DNA of 64,000 bases from Petaurus breviceps papuanus (GCA_028583685.1 JAMXIF010000220.1:41737524-41801523); one strand, 5' to 3'; numbered from the stretch's first letter, positions 45,181 through 57,109 are shown. The notes: generated from the letters alone by a model not told the origin. Made by a program: numbers and translations.

Positions 45181-45542
45181 ATACAAAAAATCCTAATTCC
45201 CTTACTAATTTTAGAGCTTTCCAAACAACTTAACAAATTTTCTCGCCCATCCTTAGTTATCTTAGGTATAGAGAGCATTTTGAAAGTGGGGTGGGAATTC
45301 AAATCTTGCCTCTGACAACTAGCTATGTAAGCATGCACAAGTCTCTTAGCCCTGTGAGCCTCCCTTTCATCATTTTGCGATGATCTGTGATAATCAATTG
45401 AGAATACAATATGTAAAGGGCATCACAAACCTTAAATCTCTAGATAAGATTAGTTATTTTTAGTATTATTATTGTTATCATTATTATTTTAACTTTCAGG
45501 GTTCAAAAAGAGACACAAAAATTCATTCTTTTAATAGTTTCC

Positions 45543-45792
45543 AGGAGGCAGGTGGTTGGCTCAGTAGACAGAGCATATAAGGAAGATCTTAGTTCAAAGG
45601 TGGCCTCAGATACTTACTAGAAGTGTGACCCTGGGCAAGTCATTTAGACTCTGTTTGCCTTAGTCCACTGGAGAAGGAAATGGCAGACTACTCCAGTATC
45701 CTTGTCAAGAATACCCCATCGACAGTATTGGCATGCTATGGTCCACAGGGTCATGAAGACTCAGACATGACTGAACAAAAACAGCAAAGAGT
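45543..45792 (+). mobile_element. MAR1-type CORE-SINE
   Basis: GGCAGGTGGTTGGCTCAGTA, GACCCTGGGCAAGTCATTTA, GAGAAGGAAATGGCAGACTA, ACAGGGTCATGAAGACTCAG and CATGACTGAAC. Confidence 0.8.
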
Positions 45793-46344
45793 CACAGTTG
45801 TACTTTGGACTTTAGACAAAGAAAGTGAAGCTAGCTTCCTTTTGCCCTCAAAACATAGTTCACACATGTAATGCACATGATGAATACCTTAAACCCCTGG
45901 GTAGGATGGCACATTAGATTTTTTATGTAGCCATCTGCCCTTTGGTATCACTTAGGTACTCCATAGTATCAGCCACTTGGGGATACTGTCTTTGTTAATA
46001 GTATCAAGAAAGCTGCAGTTTTGTTTTGTTTTCATTAAGTTTTGATCTATGTATTTTATAGAAATTCTTTTCCTTATGAAGGGGAAACCAGAACAACATG
46101 GATCATGCCATAGCCACTGGGGAGGGAATCCCCATGACAATACCCACAGGCTGTAGTGACCAAGGCATTCATCCAGAGACAAGTCTCATTTCTTTTCATC
46201 AAACATCCTAAGACATACCGTTATGGGAATATATTCTAGAATAAATTAGCCAAGTAGAGGTGGGCCTTGATCTCGATTAGGCCAACAACTCAGAATCATT
46301 TGTGTATTTATTGGACCGAAGCAGGTGTGCAGTTCAAGTTCAAA

Positions 46345-46432
46345 CATTGGAATGACCTTTAGAAGAGCATCTAGTCCAACCAGAGGGAGAAGCAACATGC
46401 CCAAGGTCAGCCAGCCACTTTCTGTCAGGGAC
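46345..46432 (-). mobile_element. MIR-like SINE fragment
   Basis: GGAATGACCTTTAGAAGAGC, ATCTAGTCCAACC and CATGCCCAAGGTCAGCCAG. Confidence 0.5.
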
Positions 46433-46487
46433 TGGGTGTGCTTGTAGCCTAACCCCTTACTCTTATATATACTTGCTTGGAAATTTA

Positions 46488-46552
46488 CTTCAACAAATGT
46501 TTATTTAGTACTTGCTGTGTGTTAGGCACTAGGAATAAAGAGACACATCAAA
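46488..46552. mobile_element. MIR/L2-type tail fragment
   Basis: TCAACAAATGTTTATTTAGT, CTTGCTGTGTGTTAGGCAC and AGGAATAAAGAGA. Similar tails are at 61298 and 61890. Confidence 0.45.
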
Positions 46553-46796
46553 AAAATGTCCGTGCCATCAAGAATATTTGGTTCTACTGTATGTCTTTTT
46601 ATAAGAAGCAGCAAGGCAAATTTAACTTTTCTTTTTCATGAATTGCTAGTATATTTCAAATTTGGGGGTGACTCATTAAGTGAACATTCACCTTATCCCA
46701 AAACAAAAAAACAAAAATGCTCCCATTTATTTCTGTAGCCTGAAGGCAAATCTGATATGGTCCTATGGCCAAATTAGCAACTATTCCCAAAGACTT

Positions 46797-46848
46797 AGAG
46801 CAGCCAGATGGCAAAGTGAGCACAGGCCTGGAGACAAGAAGACATTCT
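46797..46848 (+). mobile_element. MAR1-type SINE, first part of a split copy
   Basis: AGAGCAGCCAGATGGCAAAG and GGCCTGGAGACAAG, cut by the SINE at 46849-47032. Confidence 0.75.
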
Positions 46849-47032
46849 ATTTTTTTTTTTTTTTTTGCCTTTTGGAGGGCAGTTGGGGTTAAGTAACTTG
46901 CCCAAGGTTACACGGCTACTTTGTGTGTGTGTGTGTGGGTGGGTGGGTGTTAAGTATCTGAGGCCAGAACCAAACTCAGGTCCTCCTGACTCTGGGCCGG
47001 GGCTTTACTCACTGCACCACCTAGCCACCCCT
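46849..47032 (-). mobile_element. Short tRNA-derived SINE inserted into a MAR1 SINE
   Basis: T-run, TTTGCCTTTTGGAGGGCAGT, TAACTTGCCCAAGGTTACAC, a GT/GGGT run, and CACTGCACCACCTAGCCACC. The 13-bp duplication AAGAAGACATTCT lies at 46836-46848 and 47033-47045. Confidence 0.92.
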
Positions 47033-47257
47033 AAGAAGACATTCTCCTGAGTTCAAATCTTGCCTCAGACATTTACTAGCGGTGTGACCCTGGGCAAGTC
47101 ACTTTTTGCTTCAGTTTGCTTCTGTTGCCTCATCTGTAAAATTAGCAGAAAGAAATGCAAGCCTCTCCGGAATCTTTGCCACATTAACCCCCACAATGGG
47201 GTCACGAAGAGTCAGACATAGCTGAAAAACGACTCAACAACAACAAGGACCCAAAGA
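47033..47257 (+). mobile_element. MAR1-type SINE, second part of a split copy
   Basis: GAGTTCAAATCTTGCCTCAG, GTGTGACCCTGGGCAAGTCA, CACAATGGGGTCACGAAGAG and GTCAGACATAGCTGAAAAAC complete the element begun at 46797. Confidence 0.8.
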
Positions 47258-47348
47258 CTCCCTTGGTCACAAACTAGTCACCAGACCCATGGAGAGCTTG
47301 AAGTTTCCCAAGGCTCAGGAATAAAAGTGAAGGAACAGAATTACCAAG

Positions 47349-47622
47349 GCCTGCACTTTAGGGCAGCTAGATGACAGAGTGGCTAGAGTCCTGGAGTCAG
47401 GAAGAGCTGAGTTCAAATCCAGCCTTAGACACTTATGAGCTATATGACTCCGGGCAAGTCACATAACATCTGTTTGCTTTAGTTTCCTTTTCTGTAAAAT
47501 GGGGATAACAATAACACCTACCTCCCAGGGTTTTAAGGATCAAACAAGATAATAATTGTAAAGTACTCGGCAGAGTGGCGGACACATGTAGTAAGTTCTG
47601 TGTTAGCTATAAGCTATCATTG
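47349..47622 (+). mobile_element. MIR/CORE-SINE, near full length
   Basis: AGGGCAGCTAGATGACAGAG, CAAATCCAGCCTTAGACAC, TTCTGTAAAATGGGGATAAC, CTACCTCCCAGGGTTTTAAG and TAAAGTACTCGGCAGAGTGG. Confidence 0.8.
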
Positions 47623-47698
47623 CAGTTCACAGTCTGGAAATAGGGATGGATAGCAGCTGGTCGATTATAGTGAAGATAGGACTCTTAAAGTTCATTTT

Positions 47699-47866
47699 TT
47701 TTTTTTTTTGCTTTTGGGAGTGGGGAAAGCAGGGTAATTCGGGTTAAGTGACTTGCCGAAGGTCACACAGCTGGCAAGTGTTAAGTATCTGAGGCTGGGT
47801 TTGAACTCAGGTCCTCCTCCTGACTCCAGGGCTGGTGCTCTATTCACTGCACCACCTAGCCACCCC
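47699..47866 (-). mobile_element. Short tRNA-derived SINE
   Basis: T-run, GGGTAATTCGGGTTAAGTGA, GGTCACACAGCTGGCAAGTG, GCTCTATTCACTGCACCACC and TAGCCACCCC. The 14-bp duplication TTAAAGTTCATTTT is at 47685-47698 and 47867-47880; the left edge is uncertain within the T-run. Confidence 0.9.
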
Positions 47867-48301
47867 TTAAAGTTCATTTTCAAGAGCTGCAAATAACACT
47901 GACATGGATGCATCGCCATCTTCATGAGTTTTGTATATAGTCAGCATGTAAGGCTAGTACATTTCTTTGGATCTTGAATTATTTTACTTTGTTACTATAA
48001 TTGAACACAGAAGAACAACATTCATTGAATAGTTTATTTGTAAACAATTTTGAATTAGGTGGTGTTGATGTTAGAAGGAGTTTCAGAGAATACTTTGTGC
48101 TCCTCAACACCACTTCAGTACTAACAAATACTGACAGAACTGCTTTACTCTTCTACAACAAATATTTGAATGACATAAGTTATTCATATTAAACTTGACA
48201 TTCCTCATATTTGCACACTCAGGACTGGGGGCTATACACTTGTACACATTTTTCATTAGGTGTGGAAGAATGGAGGGTTGTCAGAAATCTATCCACCAAT
48301 A

Positions 48302-48356
48302 TGGAGAGAGAGAGACAGAGAGACAGAGAGAGAGAGAGAGACAGAGAGACAGAGAC

Positions 48357-48415
<59 letters not shown>

Positions 48416-48429
48416 CAGAGAGAGACAGA

Positions 48430-48502
<73 letters not shown>
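48302..48502. repeat. (GA)n/(GACA)n simple repeat
   Basis: About 200 bases of GAGA and GACAGA units, pure GA at the right end. All long open frames over it (Arg/Glu on +, Leu/Ser on -) are artefacts. Confidence 0.97.
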
Positions 48503-48506
<4 letters not shown>

Positions 48507-48956
48507 AGTAAACTGTCCTACCTTCTGGCTTCTGATAAGAGCTATAAGATTCCACCTAGTCAGGGAATGACATGAATATGCTGGTATGCGAATTATCATG
48601 TAAGCAGTAACCTAAGGTGGTCACATGGTACTTGGTACTTTTGCCATCCTAAAAACATGGAATGGCCACAAGGCAACATAAAGCAATTCACAGATAAACT
48701 TGGTTTGGAGCCCTATCATTTGTGCATTGTACCTGGTGTGGCTCCTTCAATCTGCATCCTGGGACAGATGATGTTTAAAGATAGGTTAGATTCCTCTAAG
48801 GACATTTAACATTGCACAAATACTCAAATATGGGTACAATATATTCTCTATCTTACCAAGAGAACATCATTCTGTTAAAGGACAGACTTGCAAATGCATC
48901 TGCCATGCTGTAGATATTATTTGATAGAAATTCTGGTGACTATACTAAAGAAATTT

Positions 48957-49082
48957 AGTTCAGTGACATGGATAGACAGCTGGACTTGGCATCAGGAGGC
49001 CTGGGTTCAAATTCTGCTATGAATTCGTACCAGTTATATAATCATGGGGAAGTTGAATAAATTTTCAGAGACTGAGTTTCCC

Positions 49083-49114
<32 letters not shown>

Positions 49115-49205
49115 GAGAGTGCTTATAACACCTGTCTCACAGGATTATGAGCAAAAAAATTTTCAAACTTAAAAAACTATATATGTGAATTATTATTATC
49201 ATCAT
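48957..49205 (+). mobile_element. MIR/CORE-SINE with an internal GA/GACA repeat
   Basis: TTCAGTGACATGGATAGACA, GGCCTGGGTTCAAATTCTGC, a GAGAGACAGAGACAGAG run at 49084-49120, then TATAACACCTGTCTCACAGG. Confidence 0.65.
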
Positions 49206-49377
49206 CATGATACTTATCATAATTAGTTACCCAACAAATAAAAATGCTGTCATCTAGAGATGGAAAGAAATATTTGTTAAGGCAGGATCAGGCAAGTCAC
49301 TTTATCTCCCTCAGCCTCCCTTTCCTCCTCTAATGAGGGCTAGACACTGTTATATGTGCTTTATAAATATTATCTCA

Positions 49378-49589
49378 ATAGAAATCCATCTTGCCCTACA
49401 AGAAAGTAAGGGGGAAGGGGGGAAGATAAGGGGGATAGAAGAGAGGGCAGACTGGGGGAAGGGGTAATCAGTATGTTTGCCATCTTGGGGTGGGGGGTAG
49501 GGAAGAGATGGGGAGAAAATTTGGAACTGAAAATCTCATGGAAATGATGTTGAGAACTAAAAATAAATAAATCCTGGGGGGAAAAAAAG
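49378..49589 (+). mobile_element. L1 3' end
   Basis: GGGGGAAGGGGGGAAGATAA, GAGAGGGCAGACTGGGG, GATGGGGAGAAAATTTGGAA and an A-rich end. The same 3' signature, GAGAAAATTTG, occurs near 55720 and 60825. Confidence 0.7.
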
Positions 49590-49639
49590 TTCAGGTGAAC
49601 CCCTAAGTTCTGGGTATCTTCGTCAGACTATAAAATATT

Positions 49640-49848
49640 CATTAAAATAATATCTCATTTGATCTTCACAATAATCCTGGGAAATAAATGCTATTATTAT
49701 TATCTCCATTTTACTGTTGAGGAAACTGAGGCAGATAGAGACTCAGTGACTCGCCCAGGGTCACACAGCTATGCGTGTCTGACGTCACATTTGAACTCAT
49801 TTCTTCCTAACTACAAGCCCAGTGCTCTATCCATTATGCCGCAACATT
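49640..49848 (-). mobile_element. MIR3/THER-like SINE
   Basis: TCTCATTTGATCTTCACAAT, TTATCTCCATTTTACTGTTG, GAGGAAACTGAGGCAGATAG, AGGGTCACACAGCTATG and GCTCTATCCATTATGCCGC. Confidence 0.75.
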
Positions 49849-50162
49849 GAACTAAGTTTCCTCCATAAGCATTTCATTCCATATATATGTACTAAGGTCA
49901 CCAAGTTATTGATTCCTACATAGGTATACTAATTTTGAGAGTGCTTTTAGACTATGACAATGGCATCCTGGTATAATTTTCAGCAAATTAATTTTTTTTA
50001 ACAGGACCAAAAATGCATGTGACCAAAAAAGACTTGGTAAGATCTTCCTAAATGGTTTTGTGTCTGTTTAATAAGGGGATTAATCAGGTCTTTGGTAAGA
50101 TGTGAATTCATCCAGTTCTGCTTAGTCACCTTCCCCTTCAAAATCATGCTAATGATGAATAT

Positions 50163-50390
50163 TTATTGACAGCCACATTGTTGGGTTTGTCCTTTATTCT
50201 CAAAGAGGACCATGACCTCAGGGAAATGATGACATGACTTGCAGTTGACTTGGATTTGAGGGAGGGAGGGCTGTGCAAGGTCACCAGCCTCACTTTCTCC
50301 TCTAGCGCCATCTGGATTGAGTGACCAGATCTTCATCAGGATGACTGGAGATGGTCCAGGATGCATTGGGAGACCCTGGCCATATTGATG
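50163..50390. repeat. Probable dispersed repeat, class unassigned
   Basis: CTTTATTCTCAAAGAGGACC, GGGAAATGATGACATGAC, CACCAGCCTCACTTTCTCCT, CATCAGGATGACTGGAGATG and GCATTGGGAGACCCTGG. I recall this as a recurring marsupial sequence but cannot name its family. GC-richer than its surroundings. Confidence 0.4.
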
Positions 50391-53300
50391 AATTATTTAT
50401 TGACAGCCAGTTCATATAACTAGACTACCCCCCTTAGACTTGGCCTTTAGGGGACCAGTGACAAAGAAGGTGAAGGAGATGGAGACAGAAACGTGGAGAG
50501 AGGAGAAGGACTGCACAGACACCCATACTTGTGTCTTGAGAGACAAGTGGGGTGATGAGAACTTCCTAGACCAAACTGAGAACTGCAGGAATGCAAGATG
50601 GAGTCAGTGGAGGGGCAGTGGTGACAAGTGACCCTGGAACAAGTAGGGACAAGAACCAAGAAGCAACAAGAGAGAATGCCCCCAGCTCAGACCCTGCCCT
50701 TCAGTGGTATTGTAAGTTATGTGGGCTATGCAGGTCTGGAGAGAGGGGTTGCCCCTAGTGTCTCTTAAGTGTTTTCCCCTAAGCAGGAATACCTCAACCC
50801 AAAGGAATTAGTCTGGAAGACTATACTTTACCAAAGAAGACTCGTCAGAGAGGAAAGAGCATTGTTTTGATTCTGTGGGCTAAGGTGCAAGTCCTCCGGT
50901 ATTTTTATAGCATTAAACTAGTCTTGTCCTAGATTTAACCATCTCAGCATCAGTGTCTACATGAAAGCTGAGGTTCCTTTTATTTTTATTTTTGTGAATA
51001 CTTAGATGTAAGGCCAATTTTGATGTTCTCAGGGGAAACTGTAGGTAAAGGCAAAATTATCCAAATGCTGGTGTTTTCGGGAAAACCCTGGGTAAAACAT
51101 GAGCCAAAGATACCATTTTTAGAGTAAAGTCCCTAAGATTGAATCATGTCTTCATAAAGCAAGTGCTATAGTTCTAAGCCATAGTTCTATGTGATAAGTT
51201 TGTAAGTCACGTGTCAAAAACAAAAACCAAAAAATGTTTGACCACCTCTGTTGATTGTAGCTATATGAATCTGTGATTCCCAACTAGTTTTATTCTAGAT
51301 AGTGTTTATACTTTGCCCAAAACAACATCTTGAATTTTTTTCAATGGCATTAAAAGTTACTACAGATTCAGAATGTTAGTACTAGAAGAGAATGACAGAT
51401 TATATCCAGGAATTATAGATTCAGAGGTGAATGGGACCCAAACAGTTATCTAATTGAAACAGTCATCTAATCCAGATAATATATCTAGAAGGCTACAGCC
51501 AGGATCACAAACAAGAAGTGTCAGAGGAAAGGAATGATTGACACATGGGATATACTATTTTGCAAGATAAAATGGTTTGTACCAAAAAATAACATACTAG
51601 AAAGAAGGATAATCCAGCATAACACTCAAGGTGGGGAATGGGTTTTTACTAAAACCAATGACTTTCAAATATTCCTTTTGCAAAAACCACAGTTGGGCAG
51701 AGTCTTTGAATTGCAAACGCAGCAAACAAAAATAAATTAAGCTAAACAATTCTGAATAGCTGAGTGATACACCACTTACACTCTGAAAGGAATTTCGTCC
51801 TAGAGTAGAAATGGAATTGCCACAGACTACAGTAACCTAACCTGGTAACTTTTATTCTTATCACATCCCATACCTTGGTGGCAGGACCTTTTATCCCTTA
51901 AATGTTTTCAGGGCCTCTGCTAGACACTGCTTACCTTTGGGAGGTAAGAAGCCTACTAGAGAAAGATCTTAGTGCAGGTAAAAGAAAAAGAAAACGGAAA
52001 TGCATCAAGTAGTGTAATGACCCCTTGAAATAATAACCAAATATAGAGAAGAATAAAGATGAGACATCCCAGGCTTCATTTTCATGCTTCAGAAGAACTG
52101 AATCCCAGATCTTAACTATCAGTTCCACGTAGTAGGTAATGCCAAATATTTAAAGCTCATAGTGCATTTTCTAACATAAAATAATTATGATGAGTGGGAA
52201 CAGTGCCAGAAATATCAGAACTATAGTGCAAATGATACCTCTGGCACAGACATTGATCCTCATTGCAGAACAGGGTCATCTATAATTAGTTAGGAATAAG
52301 TCATTACCATCTTGCATGTAGTTTGTTCCAGTGCCAGAATCAATGTGGACACTTTCCCTATCTCACTATCCATTTGATGTTCCCTAATCACTAGCCAAGA
52401 CCTAGATGAAGGTAAGATTGAGTCCTTGCCCAGACTCTGGAGAAAGTAGGGCAGTCCTGGGTTACTCTGGTAAATGTTTAACAATTATCTCTTTAAGTTT
52501 AATCTGCATTGTTAACACTTTCTAAAATCTAAAGAATCCACAAAACAGTAAGTCAAGCCCTATTTCCTAGCATTTGCCAATTTCCAAAGTATAAATACAT
52601 ACACTGAAAAATTTAACAATGGCAGGTTTCAGCTGGCTTCAGCACATTCTGGGGCAGCACTTCAACAGAGGCCACTTAAGGGATAAAGATTTCTTGGGAA
52701 AGCCCTAATGCGGCTCCCAGGAAGAGAGATAGCATATCTGTAAAGGAGGAACTCTAGAAACTTTCAAATATTATCAGGGATAAAGTAAGAATGTTCATTG
52801 ACTCCACTATTTTTATTTTATTGCTTTGGCTAATACTCCTAGAACAAAGATAAGAAAAAATATTGAGGGTATCATCAAGAAAAAGGAGAAAACATTGTCT
52901 CTATTTGAATACAATATGATTGTTTAAAGAAAAAGGAACTTAGAGAATCCTAGAGAGCCAACAAGAAAGAATTATCTAGTCAATGTCTTCAGTAAAGTGT
53001 GTGCTTGCATGCATATGTGTATGCACATACATACATATACACAAAAACACACACTTTATTCTACATATATACTTTACTAAGACATTGACCTGATAATTTT
53101 ATACAGACATATGTGTATATATTATATGTATACATATACATACATGTATATATACACATTTAAATTAAGACACAAGAAACATCAACTTTCCTAGAGTTTA
53201 CTAACAAAATCCAGGGAGGCTGATGGATATATAAATAGGAAGAAAGACTTCATTTAAAATAATGAAGTAAATTAAGTATCTGGGAATTAACCTACTAATA

Positions 53301-53473
53301 CAAACAGAACTTCTATAAATACAATTGTACTAAAACAAAAGAAAACCTATATAATTCAATGTTCATAGCCAAGCCACACTAATATAATAAATGTGATGAT
53401 ACTACCTAAATTGCTCTTCACATTTAGTGCTATATCAGTCAAATTACCAAAGAGATACTTCATGGAATTAGAG

Positions 53474-53846
53474 CAGTAGTGTCTAACTCAAATAGAAACA
53501 AGGATCAAACTTTACAAAAGGATCCCTGAATATAACATATTAACTTAGAAAATCATATATTATTAGCATGATCTATATTTTACTGTGTTTTTATTTATTT
53601 TGTCTAATATTTCCCAATTACATTTTAATCTGGTTTTGGCCTCCCTTCTACAAAACATGTGTTTGAAACCTCTTTTTTTTTTCTTTTTGGAGAGGGGAAG
53701 GTAGGGCAATTGGGGTTAAGTGACTTGCCCAAGGTCACATGGCTAGCTTTTTGTTAAGTGTCTGATGCCAGATTTGAACTCAGGTCCTTCTGACTCCAGG
53801 GCCGGTGCTCTATTCACTGTACTGCCTAGCCACCCCAACACCTCTT
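53474..53846. mobile_element. hAT-type element inserted in L1, itself carrying a SINE
   Basis: The left end CAGTAGTGTCTAACTC and the right end GTGTTTGAAACCTCTT are imperfect inverted repeats. ACAAAAGGATCCCTGAATAT and TTCCCAATTACATTTTAATC lie inside. A 7-of-8 duplication flanks it (AATTAGAG at 53466-53473, ATTTAGAG at 53847-53854), as hAT insertion makes. The SINE at 53675-53837 sits next to its right end. Confidence 0.65.
53675..53837 (-). mobile_element. Short tRNA-derived SINE inserted in a hAT element
   Basis: T-run, GGTAGGGCAATTGGGGTTAA, CTTGCCCAAGGTCACATGGC, CAGGGCCGGTGCTCTATTCA and GCCTAGCCACCCC. Flanks AAACCTCTT and ACACCTCTT are a likely duplication. Confidence 0.85.
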
Positions 53847-54497
53847 ATTTAGAGAATAAAAGTCAAGAATATATTTTCGTTGCTGTTTTTAATGGGAAGT
53901 TGACTTGACAACATTAGATCTTAAAATTTACTACAAGGCAGGAATTTTCAAAACCATCTAATGTTAGATGAATTTTAAAGCAAATGATTGATTTTATAAG
54001 ACTACTAATGAGATGTAGAAACAACTGGACACATCATTCTAGTATATAAATCTAAGAGAACAAACTACTAAGAAAGAAACTCTTTACCCAAAAAGAGTTT
54101 CTGGGAAAACTGGGAAGCATTCTGATAAAATATCGGTTTAGATCAGCATTTTCAGCCTAATATCGCAAATTCCAAATGGATAAAAAGTAAATAAATCACA
54201 CCATAAAAATTAGAGAAAAGAGGATTAAAATTTTCACACTGTGTTCAGGAGGGTCTTTTATAGAAGAGATCACAAAAGGCAAAGTCTATTCTATTGATTT
54301 TTCTAAAATGATTAAATTAGGCAAAAATGAAATCAATGCAGGTAGATTTTTTTTTTTTAAAAAAACACAGGGATTAGGAAAATCTTTGCCTAAATAAGTC
54401 GCTAACTGAACAGAAGTCTGGCTTCCAAAATCTCTATGAAATTGACACAAATATGGTAGATAGTCCCCAGCAGGAAAGTGGTCCAAAGAATATGAAA

Positions 54498-54626
54498 GGT
54501 GATACAGTGAATAGAGCACCAGCCCTGGAGTAAGGAGGACCTGAGTTCAAATCCAGCCTCACACACTTGACACACTTACTAGCTGTGTGACCTTGGGCTT
54601 ACTTCCCCCTCAAAAAAAAAAAAGAA
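54498..54626 (+). mobile_element. Short tRNA-derived SINE inserted in L1
   Basis: GTGATACAGTGAATAGAGCA, GAGTTCAAATCCAGCCTCAC, TGTGTGACCTTGGGC and an A-run. A perfect 16-bp duplication TCCAAAGAATATGAAA lies at 54482-54497 and 54627-54642. The first bases of the family head are missing. Confidence 0.92.
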
Positions 54627-55969
54627 TCCAAAGAATATGAAAAAAAATTTTTTTAAAGAAATACAATTTGTACAAAGTCAATGCAACCAAAAGTAGGAGG
54701 AAAAAAGAAAATTGGGAAAGAATTTTTACAAGTCTCTTTGATAAAGGTCTCATTTCTTAAAATATACAGCGAACTGGGTCAGATTTATAAGAATATAAGT
54801 CATTTATGAGTTGATAAATAGTCAAAGGATATGAACAGGCAGTGTTCAGAGGAAGAAATTAAAGCTATCTCTAGTCACATGAAAAATTATCTAAATCACT
54901 ATTGATTAGAGAGATACAAATCAAAACGACTCTTAGGTACCACATCTCACCTATCAGATTAACTAACATGACAAAACAGGAAAATTATAAATGTTGGAGA
55001 TGTGGAAAAATTGGAAAACTAATGCATTGTTGGAGTTGTGAACTGATCCAACCATTCTGGAGAGCAATTTGGAACTATGCCCAAGGGCTATAGAAATGTG
55101 CTTACCCTTTGACCCAACAATATCACTCTATATCTGAAAGAGATCATTAAAATGGGAAAAGGATTCACGTGTGCAAAAATATTTATAGCAGTTTTTTTTT
55201 TTGTGGTGGCCAAGAATTGGAAATTGAGGAGATATCCATCAATTGGGGAATGGCTGAACAAGTTGTATAGGAATGTAATGGAATACTATTGTGCTATAAG
55301 AAATGATGAGCAAGCAGACTTCAGAAAACCTGGAAAGACTTATATGAACTGATGCTGAGTCAAATGAGCAGAAACAAGAGAACATTGTTCACAGTAACAG
55401 TCACATTGTGTGCTGACTAACTTTGATAGATTTAGCTCTTCTCAGCAATGCAAAGATCTAAAACAACTCCAAAAGACTCACAATGGAAAAAGTTATCCAA
55501 ATCCAGAGAAAGAAGTATGGAGTCTGAATGCAGATCAAAGCAGACTTATTTGCTCTCTCTCTCTCTTTTGTTTTGTTTTTTCTTTCTCATGGTTCCTCCC
55601 ATTCATTCTAATTCTTCTATATAACATGACTAATGTGAAAATATGTTTAATAAGAATGGATATGAAGAGCTTTATCAGATTGCTTACCATCTAAGGGAGA
55701 AAGAAGGGGAGGGAGGTGGAGAAAATTTGAAACTCAAAAGGTTATGGAAGTGAATGCTGAAAACTAAAATTAAATAAATTAATAAAAAAAAAAAGAAATA
55801 CAAGCTATCAAAAACCACCTGAACAAAATATCCAGAATAACCAGTGATAAACAGAAGGATCAAGCTAAAATAAACTTAATTCATCACTCCAAACCCATCA
55901 AACTGCCAAAGATGAGAAACTCATTGGAGGGACTCTGTGATTCTAATTCATGGTTAGGGGAGCTAAGGT

Positions 55970-56114
55970 TTAGTTCAGAGCCACAGTAATATAGAAAGAG
56001 TGCTGCTCCTGGAGTAGAGGAAGACTTGACTCTGGTACATCTTAACTAAGTGGCCCTAGACAGCTCACTTCACTTTTCTAAACCTTAGTTTCCCCATCTG
56101 CAAAATGGGTACAT
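55970..56114 (+). mobile_element. MIR-like SINE
   Basis: CAGTAATATAGAAAGAGTGC, CAGCTCACTTCACTTTTC and TTTCCCCATCTGCAAAATGG. Confidence 0.6.
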
Positions 56115-56372
56115 CAGTAGGGCAACTCGGTTACGCAATGGATAGAGGTCTGGGCCTGGAGTCAGGGAAGACTCATCTTCCTGAGTTCATATCTGGTCTC
56201 AGACATTTACTAGCTGTGTGACCCTGAGCAAGTCACTTAACCCTGTTTACCTCATCTGTAAAGTAAACTAGAGAAGGAAATGGCAAACCACTCTAATATC
56301 TTTGCCAAGAAAATCTCAAATGGGGTCAGGAAGAATCAGACACAACTGAAATGACTGAACAACAAAAATAAT
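56115..56372 (+). mobile_element. MAR1-type CORE-SINE, near full length
   Basis: AGGGCAACTCGGTTACGCAA, CTGGGCCTGGAGTCAGG, GAGCAAGTCACTTAACCCTG, GAAATGGCAAACCACTC, CTCAAATGGGGTCAGGAAG and CAACTGAAATGACTGAACAA. Confidence 0.85.
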
Positions 56373-56375
56373 CAG

Positions 56376-56480
56376 TAACAGTCATTTATTAAATACTTTG
56401 TTTTGGGCACTGTGAGAGGCACTAGAGGTACAAAGAGAAAATTATAACAATCCCTGCCCTCAAGGAGTTTATAGTCTAAA
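56376..56480. mobile_element. Old SINE/LINE tail fragment
   Basis: CAGTCATTTATTAAATACTT, GGCACTAGAGGTACAAAGAG and CCTGCCCTCAAGGAGTTTAT, a tail seen after several old mammalian repeats. Confidence 0.45.
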
Positions 56481-56559
56481 AAACTGTGGCAAAAATCAAA
56501 TGAGATAATGTAAAGTACATTGCAAATCTTATATAAATAATATAAAATAAAATCAGCCT

Positions 56560-56990
56560 TCTTCTTGTTGTTAATATTATATGTAGCCATTCTGGAAAAT
56601 AATCCTGAATTGTCCCAAAAAAATTATAAAATTGTCCACAACCTTTAACCCAGAGACTCTTCAATTAGAACCCTACCTTGCTCAAGTTATTGTCAGCAAT
56701 AAAAGACCTGTATGTACAAAAGTGTCCATAACAGCATTCTTTGTGACAACAAAAAGCTAGAAACAAAATGTATTCCCAACAATTGGAGAATGACTGAAGA
56801 AATTATGGTTTTGAATATAAAAGGATATTGTTGTACCATGAGGAATGATAAATATGAAGAATTCTGAGAAACACAAGAAGACCTATTTGAAGTAATGCAG
56901 CGGGAATGAAGAACCAAGAGAAAAATATATACAGTGACTACAACAAGGTAAATGAAGTCATCTCAGAGATAAAATAAACTCTTGTCATTT
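56560..56990 (+). mobile_element. L1 ORF2 C-terminal/3' region
   Basis: AGCCATTCTGGAAAATAATC, GTACAAAAGTGTCCATAACA, CCAACAATTGGAGAATGACT and GTACCATGAGGAATGATAAA parallel 55050-55400. No open frame. Confidence 0.6.
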
Positions 56991-57109
56991 ACAATAGTCA
57001 GTATTAGTATCAAACTGTAAAATTGAAAGGACGTCTTTTTTTTAATAATCAAGTAACCACCTATTTTGAGGAAATTTCTAAACTTTCTAAAGGAATTTGA
57101 ATATTTGGG

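Larger units (their letters stand above)
52760..55797 (+). mobile_element. L1 3' half (RT region to 3' end), with insertions
   Basis: ORF2 remnants begin in the RT part near 52820. The ORF2 C-terminus is readable in two frames: CWRCGKIGKLMHCWSC at about 54992-55039 matches the L1 Cys-rich end, and IGEWLNKLYRNVMEYYCAIR lies near 55230-55310. The 3' end follows (GGAGAAAATTTGAAACTC near 55720) with an A-rich tail at about 55780-55797. Frame breaks are frequent. A hAT element carrying a SINE is inserted at 53474-53846, and another SINE at 54498-54626. Confidence 0.75.

Noticed and set aside
48195-48599. Long Arg/Glu-rich (+) and Ser/Leu-rich (-) frames
   Set aside because: Both are translations of a GA/GACA simple repeat.
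54902-55093. Frame with CWRCGKIGKLMHCWSC, resembling a zinc knuckle gene
   Set aside because: It is the Cys-rich C-terminus of L1 ORF2, within a long L1 fragment.
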